Assembly: GCA_964354135.1 (NCBI GenBank)
Contig: CAYGZA010000077.1
Location: forward strand, 1-20,617
DNA length: 20,617 bases
Direction: 5' to 3'
From: CAYGZA01 sp964354135
Lineage (GTDB): Bacteria; Planctomycetota; Planctomycetia; Pirellulales; Thermoguttaceae
Positions 9,071 through 15,416 of this stretch are shown piece after piece. The notes beneath the pieces are model-generated. The model was not told the origin of the DNA, did not search any database, and was given only the letters and a program-made list of their open reading frames with translations. Every line of letters begins with the position of its first letter. Position 1 is the first letter of the stretch. Both the position numbers and the translations under genes were made by a program.

Positions 9071-9847
9071 TCACCACGGCGGTAGGCAGAGTGTGCCGCC
9101 TTCGAGGTGGACCACGCTCCCGCCGACGAACCCCGCGTCGTCGCTGATGAGGAACGCCATGGCGCGGGCGACGTCGATGGGCTGCCCCATCCGCTGCACG
9201 GGGATCTTCTTGGCCACCTCCGCGTAGAGGACCTCTTTGGGCTTGTCCCAGCCTTCGCACGAGGCGGCCAGCATCGGCGTGTCGATCGTGCCCGGGCTGA
9301 CGGCCACGAAGCGGATGCCCTTGGGGCTGTGGTCGGTGGTAAGGCACCGCATCAGGGCCACCAGGCCGGCCTTCGACGCACAGTAAATGCCGTGGGCCGG
9401 AAAGCCGATCTCCGCCGCGACGGACGTGGTGAAGCAGATCACGCCCTTCCCCTGCCGTTCCATGACCGGGATCGCGTGCTTGGCGACCAGGGCCGGGCCG
9501 AGCAGGTTCACGTTGACGACCGCGTGAAAGTCGTCCAGGGTCATGTCGGGGATCTTGAAGTTGCGCAAGACCCCGGCGTTGGCGCAGGCCGCGTCGAGCC
9601 TGCCGAATTGCCGAACCGCCAGGTCCACGGCCGCCTTCACGTCGGCCTCGTTGCTCGTGTCGCCGTGGTGGAAGACGCACGGGAAGCCCCGGGCCGTTAG
9701 CCGCTCCGCCAATGCCTTGCCTTCCTCGGCCTGGATCGACATGGTCACGACCTTGGCCCCATGCTCGGCGAAGTGCTCGGTACACGCCTCGCCGATCCCC
9801 GAGGTCCCGCCGGTAATGAGGATCACTTTGTCTTTGAGATGGCTCAT
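9071..9847 (-). CDS. Classical short-chain dehydrogenase/reductase
   Basis: A 258-residue protein with every hallmark of a classical SDR: TGGTSGIG at residues 12-19 (dinucleotide binding), NAG at 90-92, and the catalytic Ser142, Tyr155 and Lys159 (YCASK). It should oxidise or reduce a hydroxyl/keto group with NAD(P)(H) in the cytoplasm. The start is supported by AGGAGA (complement of 9853-9858), which contains the upstream gene's stop codon; the gap is nine bases, so the two genes are probably translationally coupled. It is the last gene of a seven-gene sugar-type cluster, so a sugar or sugar-acid dehydrogenase (such as fucose or glucose 1-dehydrogenase-like) is likely. SDR sequence alone does not fix the substrate. 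Its stop codon lies in a repeat fragment (9065-9075) next to a heptamer hairpin. Confidence 0.9.
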   Translation of the reverse strand: MSHLKDKVILITGGTSGIGEACTEHFAEHGAKVVTMSIQAEEGKALAERLTARGFPCVFHHGDTSNEADVKAAVDLAVRQFGRLDAACANAGVLRNFKIPDMTLDDFHAVVNVNLLGPALVAKHAIPVMERQGKGVICFTTSVAAEIGFPAHGIYCASKAGLVALMRCLTTDHSPKGIRFVAVSPGTIDTPMLAASCEGWDKPKEVLYAEVAKKIPVQRMGQPIDVARAMAFLISDDAGFVGGSVVHLEGGTLCLPPW

Positions 9848-9856
9848 GGTTTTCTC

Positions 9857-10843
9857 CTATCCCTTGTATCCTGCGCGGAGCCGCCGTGGGCGGCCCGAGC
9901 GGCGGAATTCCACGGCGCGGTCCACGAGCCCGTGGATATCGTGCTGCGGCCGGTAGCCCAGCATCCAGCGGGCCTTGCTCACATCCATCGAGAAATCCTG
10001 CCCGACCGGGTCCACCAGGTCGATGGTCTCAATCCCGAGCCGCTGGGCGGCATAGGCGGCCGCGTCGGCATAGTCGAACGGGTCGGCCATGGCGACGTTG
10101 AACGTCTGGCCCTCGATTCCCTCGCGCGCGAGGGCAAGCAAGAAGGCCTGCACGCAGTCCTCCACGGCGACGATATGTCGGCGGAGCGGCGTGCCGTCGG
10201 GATGGCGGCAGGCCACGGCGGCATCGCGGCCCGCGGCAAACTCCGCCCGCTGCCGCTCGTTCATCAGCTCCCTCCACACCGGCACCCCGAACGGCTCCCC
10301 GGCGACCGTGAGATGATTGAGGATGTCGTCCTCGGCGTGGATCCAGGACATCCGCAAGATGACCGTCGGCACGCCGGCCTGGTGGAAGAACTGCTGGCAC
10401 ATCGTCTCCTCGATGACCTTCGAGAGCGGGTAGTAGCCCGGGTAGGCGGCCATGGGCATGTCTTCGCGGATGGGGACCGGCTGGGGATTGAAGTAGATCC
10501 CGTTGACGGCGTCGCCGCTGGCCAGGACGAAGCGGGCAAGCGACTTGGTGCGCATGGCCGCGTCGAGGAGATTGAAGGTGCCGCGGGCACTGGTGTCGAT
10601 CACGCCGTCGCGGTCTTCCTTGCAGGTGGCAAGATGGACGACGGCGTCGCTCGCGGAGACGAGTTGGTGCATGGCTGCGGCGTCGCCCAAGTCGCCCTGG
10701 ACTTCTTCCGTGCCGCGGATGCCGACTGGGTTACGGTGCCGCAAGGCGGTCACCTCGTACCCGGCGGCCACGAGGGCCTCGCACACGGGGCCGCCGAGCT
10801 TGCCGCTGGCCCCCGTGACAAGCACCCGCCGGATGGTTCTCAT
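9857..10843 (-). CDS. Extended SDR: NAD-dependent epimerase/dehydratase family
   Basis: A 328-residue protein opening with a Rossmann fold: TGASGKLG at residues 10-17 gives GxxGxxG. The SDR active site is Tyr138-x-x-x-Lys142 (YPLSK), with Ser109 in the strand before it (FVLASG). These features and the length fit the epimerase/dehydratase group, which acts on nucleotide sugars, or the related uronate-dehydrogenase type, which oxidises uronic acids to lactones. The neighbours are catabolic (kinase, isomerase, lactonase-type hydrolase), which favours a free-sugar or sugar-acid substrate, but this is inference. The start ATG overlaps the stop of the VOC gene as ATGA (10840-10843), and its own stop TAG lies in the ribosome-binding site of the following SDR gene, so translation is tightly coupled on both sides. 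Confidence 0.88.
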   Translation of the reverse strand: MRTIRRVLVTGASGKLGGPVCEALVAAGYEVTALRHRNPVGIRGTEEVQGDLGDAAAMHQLVSASDAVVHLATCKEDRDGVIDTSARGTFNLLDAAMRTKSLARFVLASGDAVNGIYFNPQPVPIREDMPMAAYPGYYPLSKVIEETMCQQFFHQAGVPTVILRMSWIHAEDDILNHLTVAGEPFGVPVWRELMNERQRAEFAAGRDAAVACRHPDGTPLRRHIVAVEDCVQAFLLALAREGIEGQTFNVAMADPFDYADAAAYAAQRLGIETIDLVDPVGQDFSMDVSKARWMLGYRPQHDIHGLVDRAVEFRRSGRPRRLRAGYKG

Positions 10844-11172
10844 GGTGCGTCCCCCTTCCGGTCCTTGTACTCCATGAACTCCACGACCGCGCCGTCGGGC
10901 GTCTGGTAGAAGCCGACCACGGCCATCCCGGCGTCAAAGGGCTCCAAGAGGACCTTGAGGCCCTTGGCGCACTTTGCGATGCTCTCGACGCGAAAGGCGA
11001 CGTGGGGCATTTTCCGCACCGGGCCGGCGACCGGGCTGTCCGGCTCGTAGCGGAGCCACTCGACGCGGAACGGATGGCTCTGGAAATCGGTGATCCACAC
11101 CCGCGTGGCTGCGACGAACGTCTCGGCCGACTTCTTCTCGGTTGTGACGATACCGACGTGATCGAATTGCAT
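10840..11172 (-). CDS. Small VOC (glyoxalase/bleomycin-resistance) family protein
   Basis: A 110-residue protein. The frame is open further upstream to 11346, but that part is repeat DNA and the end of the neighbouring gene. The ATG at 11172 is preceded by AGGAGA at good spacing and starts MQFDHVGIV, the typical VOC first strand. Candidate metal ligands at the usual places are His5 (DHVGIV), Glu39, His57 (PHVAF) and Glu98 (GAVVEF), implying a divalent-metal enzyme such as an epimerase, lyase or isomerase of a small oxo-acid or sugar-derived molecule. VOC proteins differ too much to name a substrate from motifs. It sits between the amidohydrolase and the epimerase and overlaps the latter by four bases, so it belongs to the same pathway. 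High confidence in the fold, low in the reaction. Confidence 0.85.
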   Translation of the reverse strand: MQFDHVGIVTTEKKSAETFVAATRVWITDFQSHPFRVEWLRYEPDSPVAGPVRKMPHVAFRVESIAKCAKGLKVLLEPFDAGMAVVGFYQTPDGAVVEFMEYKDRKGDAP

Positions 11173-11199
11173 GGCGTTTCTCCTAGACAGTCCTCTACG

Positions 11200-11224
11200 G
11201 TGGGTCTCGCTTCGCTCGCCCCAC
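11200..11224. repeat. Short imperfect palindrome, part of an intergenic repeat
   Basis: GTGGG at 11200-11204 can pair with CCCAC at 11220-11224. The inside (CTCGCTTCGCTCG) is internally near-palindromic. It lies in the 83-base gap between amidohydrolase and VOC genes and directly precedes a second hairpin at 11237-11255. Both are probably parts of one dispersed repeat unit; that is an inference because only one copy is in view. Confidence 0.5.
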
Positions 11225-11236
11225 GCTGCGCTCCTC

Positions 11237-11255
11237 GGCAGGCAAGATGCCTGCC
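11237..11255. repeat. Hairpin GGCAGGC-AAGAT-GCCTGCC
   Basis: A perfect seven-base-pair inverted repeat with a five-base loop, ending directly at the stop codon of the amidohydrolase gene (11256-11258). No T-run follows on either strand, so a REP-like repeat or mRNA-stabilising hairpin is more likely than an intrinsic terminator. Its surroundings (CTCGGCAGG ... GCCCT) resemble the right arm of the larger inverted repeat at 12418-12441. Confidence 0.65.
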
Positions 11256-12329
11256 CTACCGGATGCCGGGGATCACCCGCTCGGCGTTTTCGCAATAGAC
11301 CTTCTTCAGCACCTCGTCGGGCAGGTGCAGCCCGAAGAGCTTCCACCGCGTGTACACGCCGAACCGCCCGATGTAGTCGGGGTAATCGAAGAACTCGTCC
11401 CGCGTCTCCAGAAGGCGGAAGTAGCAGCGGTACGCCTCTGGCGAAACCGGCATGTCGAGCCCGAACAGGATCCGATCCTGGTGTTTGATAAAGAAATCCC
11501 GCGCCGTGTACGGCTGCCGGCCAAGCTCGTCGATCCGCGCCGAGAAGTCAATCACCGTGTTAGGATGCGCGTCCAACAATTCCGACACCGCCGCCAGGTT
11601 CTCCGGGTGGTTGGCCACGTGCGGGAGGATGAAGGTGGTCTGGGGGTGGAGCCCGATCAACCGGTCGCGCTGCCGCAAGAGGTCCCACTTCGAGAAGTGC
11701 GAGCCGGTGAAGCTCCAGCCGGGGAACTCCCGCAGCGTGAGGTAATGCTCGTTCCCGGCGTCGATCGGGAGAAAGAACCCGATCGGGTCCGAGACGTGGA
11801 TCAGCACCGGGATGCCCAGCTCGCCGGCCCGCTGCCAGATGGGAAACAGCCGCTCGTCGTCCACGGGAAGCATCGCGCCCGTGCGGTCGCGGAACCGCAG
11901 GCCCAGCTCCTTGGTGACTTTCAGCCCGCAGGCTCCCTTGGCAACGTCCGCCTCCAGGTGCTCGATGCAGCGGTCGGCAAAGCCGGGATCCTTTAGCAGC
12001 ACGGGGTCGTCCCACTGGGCGAAATCGGACATCGTGAAGCCGGCGAAACGCCCGGGATAGCGCTGCGCGTAGCGCTCCTTGAACCAATCGAATGGGCGCC
12101 GGGCGATCGTGTAGGTGTTCTCGACCAGCGGCATCGTCGTATTGCCCGTCACGTTCACCCAGACGCGCACGCCGACGGCGTCCATCACCTCGATCAGCCT
12201 CTCCGGCGCAAGCTCGCCGAAGAGGTGATTGTGGGCATCGACAACCGGGAAGCGGGCCCGCTCGGGCACGTGCTCCGGCACGCTCAAGAGGCATTTCGGC
12301 CGATAATCCTTCAGCAAGACATCTTCCAT
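11256..12329 (-). CDS. Amidohydrolase-2 family metal-dependent hydrolase
   Basis: A 357-residue TIM-barrel-type hydrolase. Near the N-terminus DAHNHL gives the metal-binding HxH pair (His33, His35). Further candidate metal or catalytic residues are His178 (VLIHVSDP), His237 (LPHVANHPEN) and Asp292 (FGLDMP), in the order typical of the amidohydrolase-2 family. Known members include L-fucono- and rhamnono-lactonases and decarboxylases such as ACMSD. In a cluster with two SDR dehydrogenases, a lactonase opening the product of sugar oxidation is the most attractive guess, but decarboxylase or other hydrolase activity is possible. The ATG at 12329 is preferred over a TTG nine bases upstream; neither has a clear Shine-Dalgarno sequence. 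The upstream gap contains a 24-bp inverted repeat and the downstream gap a second repeat. Confidence 0.88.
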   Translation of the reverse strand: MEDVLLKDYRPKCLLSVPEHVPERARFPVVDAHNHLFGELAPERLIEVMDAVGVRVWVNVTGNTTMPLVENTYTIARRPFDWFKERYAQRYPGRFAGFTMSDFAQWDDPVLLKDPGFADRCIEHLEADVAKGACGLKVTKELGLRFRDRTGAMLPVDDERLFPIWQRAGELGIPVLIHVSDPIGFFLPIDAGNEHYLTLREFPGWSFTGSHFSKWDLLRQRDRLIGLHPQTTFILPHVANHPENLAAVSELLDAHPNTVIDFSARIDELGRQPYTARDFFIKHQDRILFGLDMPVSPEAYRCYFRLLETRDEFFDYPDYIGRFGVYTRWKLFGLHLPDEVLKKVYCENAERVIPGIR

Positions 12330-12355
12330 CGCGGGCAAACTCGGTTTCGCGGTTT

Positions 12356-12441
12356 CGGGAGGGCGAGGCTCCTGCCGAGTCTCACCCGTGGTCGTCCTGT
12401 GCGCGTGCTTTGCTCGGCTCGGCAGGAGCCTCGCCCTCCCG
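12356..12441. repeat. 24-bp perfect inverted repeat with 38-base loop
   Basis: The arm at 12356-12379 (begins CGGGAGGGCGAGGCTCCTGC) is exactly the reverse complement of the arm at 12418-12441. The loop is 12380-12417. It fills most of the 129-base gap between the isomerase-like and amidohydrolase genes, both on the minus strand. The size and perfect arms suggest a MITE- or REP-like mobile repeat. In RNA it would fold into a very stable stem that could protect or attenuate the polycistronic transcript. Confidence 0.85.
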
Positions 12442-12458
12442 AGGCCGTACCACGTTAC

Positions 12459-13841
12459 TTACGGCAGGATCGCCTCGATCCCGGTCATCTTGCAGAAATC
12501 AATCAAATCGCCGTACAGGTGCTCGCCGTAGCCCAGGCAGGCGTACTCGTTGGTCCAGCTCTCAAGCAGGCTGTCCACGTCGCAGTGGACGGTCACGAAC
12601 CCGTGCGGCCAGAACGGGATGCCGCACTCGTGGAGCCGGGCTTCAAGCTGCTCGGCGGGCGGTTCGAAGACCGAGGCCCGCGTGATGACCATCGTGAAGC
12701 GGCCGTCGACGCGTCCCAGCCGGGCCAGCACCCCTTCGCCCACCTTGCACACCAAGCGGACCGAGAGCCCGCCGGCCTCGCCTTCGGTGGGAATGCCGTG
12801 CTCGGCGAAGCCGGCCGGGCCGAGCTTTCCCGCCAGCGACGGCGGGCAGGCCCCGTCGCCGATGATCTTGATCTCCCGGCTCTTCTTGTCGATGTGCTGG
12901 AGATCGCCGTAGTAGACCGGCTCGCTGCTGAGCCTGGTCAACAAGAGCACGGTCATGGCCGTGTTCAGGTCGCCGAGCGTGGAGGTGCCGACGCCGTCTT
13001 CGAGCATCATGCTCTGGGCGAAGCAGGTGGCGCTGTAGTCGTCGCCCAAGCCCGGGAACGACTGGATCGTGTAGAAGTCCCAGCGGTTCTTCTCCACGAG
13101 CTTCTTGACGGCGAGGTAGAGCCGCATCGAGCGCTCGTTGACGAGGTCTTTGGGCGGCAGCGCGCCAAACAGTACACGGATCCGCGGCTCCAGCGCGGCC
13201 AGCTCGCCCGCCGAAATCTCTTGCGCGGTGCGAATGAGCTCCGTGGTGTCGCGGGTGTCGATGTCCACGCCGAACTGCTTCATCCACTGGCTCGGGTCGG
13301 CCACGCCGCAGGTCTGACCCATGCCCCGGCCACCGAACGAGCCGACCGTCTTCATGTTGAGCCAGTTTCTGATATGGGCTGCGCGGCAGAAGCTGACGAT
13401 CTTGTCTACTTCGCCGGGCTCGTCGGCCGGCCCGTAGACGAACTTGTGCGGGATTCCCACTTCCAAGAGGGCCCCGTGTACTACCAGTCCGCCCACCGGC
13501 CGCCAGCCTTGGGAGCCGGGATGCGTCCAGAGGAGCACCCCCTTGCCGGTCATCGCGAAGTCGCGGACCGCCGCGACCAGATGGGCCGACCAGACCCAGG
13601 TCCCGGAGAACAGGACCACGCAATCGACGCGTTCGTCATCTTTCATGCGCTTCAGGGCCGTGTGGGCCTCGTCCTTGGAGGCGATCACCAAGTCGTGCTC
13701 CACCAGCTCGACGCCGCGGTCGCGGAGGGCCTTCTTGGATCGGGCGACCAGCGCCTCGTCGATGAACGGCTGGCCCATCGGGTCGCAGAGGCCGTCCTTG
13801 TGGATGCCGTAGACGATGAATCCTGCTGTGGGGCAAATCAT
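12459..13841 (-). CDS. L-fucose/L-arabinose isomerase-like protein
   Basis: A 460-residue protein. The ATG at 13841 is preceded by GGGAGGT with the kinase stop codon inside it; five bases separate the genes. The stretch around residues 168-202 (GSFGGRGMG, then ADPSQWMKQFGVDI and DTTEL) is characteristic of the fucose-isomerase-like family, which converts aldoses to ketoses with a divalent metal. C-terminal features (WTNEYACLGYGEH, 429-441) also align with the family end domain. Motifs that normally carry metal ligands look altered: family members I recall read CWPE and CExD, whereas here SFPG (261-264) and TLGD (288-291) occur, and the C-terminal NHY-like motif reads NEY. It may act on an unusual substrate or have lost isomerase activity. 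Pairing with a sugar kinase supports a carbohydrate pathway. Fold fairly sure; activity uncertain. Confidence 0.8.
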   Translation of the reverse strand: MICPTAGFIVYGIHKDGLCDPMGQPFIDEALVARSKKALRDRGVELVEHDLVIASKDEAHTALKRMKDDERVDCVVLFSGTWVWSAHLVAAVRDFAMTGKGVLLWTHPGSQGWRPVGGLVVHGALLEVGIPHKFVYGPADEPGEVDKIVSFCRAAHIRNWLNMKTVGSFGGRGMGQTCGVADPSQWMKQFGVDIDTRDTTELIRTAQEISAGELAALEPRIRVLFGALPPKDLVNERSMRLYLAVKKLVEKNRWDFYTIQSFPGLGDDYSATCFAQSMMLEDGVGTSTLGDLNTAMTVLLLTRLSSEPVYYGDLQHIDKKSREIKIIGDGACPPSLAGKLGPAGFAEHGIPTEGEAGGLSVRLVCKVGEGVLARLGRVDGRFTMVITRASVFEPPAEQLEARLHECGIPFWPHGFVTVHCDVDSLLESWTNEYACLGYGEHLYGDLIDFCKMTGIEAILP

Positions 13842-13846
13842 GCCTG

Positions 13847-15352
13847 TCACCTCCCGGGGTCATGCCGCTCTTGCATCCAGGGGTAGAGTTCGCGGTAGGC
13901 GGCGAAGCGATCGCGGTAGACCGCGGCCCGGCGGGGGTGGGGCTCGATGGCCGGTCCCGTCTTGACCCACGCCGCGGCCAGCTCCCGTGGGCTGCTGCCG
14001 CCGCAGGCCGCAGCCGCCAGGATCGCCGCGCCGAGGCAGCCGGCCTCGGTGACCGCCACGGTGGTGATGGGGCGGCCGAGGACGTCGGCCTTCAGTTGCG
14101 TGAGCACCGCGCTCTTGGCCCCGCCGCCGATGGCGCGGAACTCGTGGATGCCCAGGCCGGCCCCCTCCAGGATTTCCACGTTCAGCCGCATCTCGAAGGC
14201 CACCCCCTCCAGCAGGGCCCGCAGCACCTGGCCGCGCGTGGTCGAAAGCCGGAGCCCGAGGATGGCCCCGGGTGTCTTCGCGTCGAAGTAGGGCGTGCCG
14301 GAAGGGGTGAAATAGGGCAACACCATCATGTCCGTCGGCTCGGGCTCCATGCCGCGCAGCAGCAGGTCGTAGGGATCGGCCCCGGTTCGCGCGGCCTCTT
14401 CCCGCTCGGGCTGCCCCCACTGGTCGCGGAACCACCGGAGCAGGTTGCCGCCGGTCAGGCTGAATGCCACCGTGGTGTACATTCCCGGGAGCGTCGAGTC
14501 GTAGGTGCAGAGATTGTTCTCGAACAGATTGTCGGCGAAGATCGGCTCGTCGAAGGCCGGGCAAATGCACTCCACCGTGCCGGTCGCGTACATAGCCACG
14601 CCCGGTTGGACCGCGCCTGCCCCCAGGGCCCCGCACGGCTGGTCGTGTCCGCCGGCGACGACGATGACATCGTCCGGCAGTCCCAGATCGCGGGCAACTC
14701 GCGGCGGGATCACGCCCACCACGGTGCCGGAGGGGACGGTCCGGGCCAGGCGCGAGGCGTCCAAACCGATCGCGGCAAGGATATCTGGCTCCCACTGGTG
14801 TGCCCGCACGCCAAAGAGCATCGTCCGCCCGGCCAGCGGCCAACTGATCGCCGGGTCCAACCCCAGTCGCCACTGGAGCAACTCTTCAAGACAGTAGAAC
14901 CTTGCCGCCGCAGACCAAACGTCCGGCCGGTGCTCGCGGAGCCAAAGGAGCTTGAACAGCGTGAACATCGGGTGCGGCGTGTGCCCGGTGATCTCGTAAA
15001 GCCGCCGGGCCCCGAACTCCCGGCTCCAGGCCGCGACCAGCGGCTCCGCCCGGGCATCGGACGAGACCATCGCGTTGCCCAGGACCTCGCCTCGGGTCCC
15101 AATCGGGGTAAACGCCTCGCCCTGGCAGGAGATTCCCAAGGCGCGGACGGGGTCCGTGGTGCAAGCGGCCGCGGCTTCCCGTATCACCTCGATGCAAGCC
15201 TGGAGCACTTGACGCGAGTCGATCTCCGCCCAACTCGGTGCGGGGCTCACGAGCGGGTACTCGCGATAGGCCAGCGCCGTCAACCGGCCGTCGGCGTCAA
15301 ACACACCCGCCTTGCAGCCGGTCGTGCCGATGTCGATCCCCATCGTGCTCAC
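13847..15352 (-). CDS. FGGY-family carbohydrate kinase (xylulokinase-like)
   Basis: A 501-residue protein. A GTG at 15352 is chosen as start because GGGAG lies seven bases upstream and the protein then begins VSTMGIDIGTTGCKAG, the phosphate-binding motif of the FGGY kinases. An ATG at 15370 is an alternative without a good ribosome-binding site and next to a hairpin. GGHDQPCGALGAG holds the expected catalytic Asp (about residue 237). GGGAKS (about 409-414) and the following QLKADVLGRPI form the second nucleotide-binding segment. Length and motifs match xylulokinase/ribulokinase/fuculokinase relatives, which phosphorylate a ketose using ATP. It directly precedes the isomerase-like gene, the usual isomerase-kinase pairing. 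No aldolase follows, so the fate of the sugar phosphate cannot be read here. Substrate unknown; family certain. Confidence 0.92.
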   Translation of the reverse strand: MSTMGIDIGTTGCKAGVFDADGRLTALAYREYPLVSPAPSWAEIDSRQVLQACIEVIREAAAACTTDPVRALGISCQGEAFTPIGTRGEVLGNAMVSSDARAEPLVAAWSREFGARRLYEITGHTPHPMFTLFKLLWLREHRPDVWSAAARFYCLEELLQWRLGLDPAISWPLAGRTMLFGVRAHQWEPDILAAIGLDASRLARTVPSGTVVGVIPPRVARDLGLPDDVIVVAGGHDQPCGALGAGAVQPGVAMYATGTVECICPAFDEPIFADNLFENNLCTYDSTLPGMYTTVAFSLTGGNLLRWFRDQWGQPEREEAARTGADPYDLLLRGMEPEPTDMMVLPYFTPSGTPYFDAKTPGAILGLRLSTTRGQVLRALLEGVAFEMRLNVEILEGAGLGIHEFRAIGGGAKSAVLTQLKADVLGRPITTVAVTEAGCLGAAILAAAACGGSSPRELAAAWVKTGPAIEPHPRRAAVYRDRFAAYRELYPWMQERHDPGR

Positions 15353-15371
15353 ATCCCGTCTCCCACCCATC

Positions 15372-15401
15372 AAAGCCCACGGGCTGCAACCCGTGGGCTT
15401 T
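15372..15401. repeat. Perfect 12-bp hairpin (AAAGCCCACGGG)
   Basis: AAAGCCCACGGG at 15372-15383, loop CTGCAA, then the exact reverse complement at 15390-15401. It lies in the 64-base gap between the Gfo/Idh gene and the kinase, both read leftwards. On the minus strand only three T follow the stem, so an intrinsic terminator is weak at best. A REP-like intergenic repeat or an mRNA processing/stability hairpin is more likely. Confidence 0.8.
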
Positions 15402-15416
15402 ACATCCTGGTGCCGT

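Noticed and set aside
11173..11346. Upstream extension of the VOC frame
   Set aside because: It is translated repeat DNA and the end of the amidohydrolase gene; the VOC fold and a good AGGAGA site place the start at 11172.
12225..13886. Long plus-strand open frame antisense to the isomerase and amidohydrolase genes
   Set aside because: It lacks recognisable domains and is rich in Arg, Ala, Gly and Val as expected from the reverse of GC-rich genes; the minus strand carries clear family motifs.
15372..15401. Intrinsic (rho-independent) terminator
   Set aside because: The stem is good but no T-run longer than three follows on the transcribed strand.
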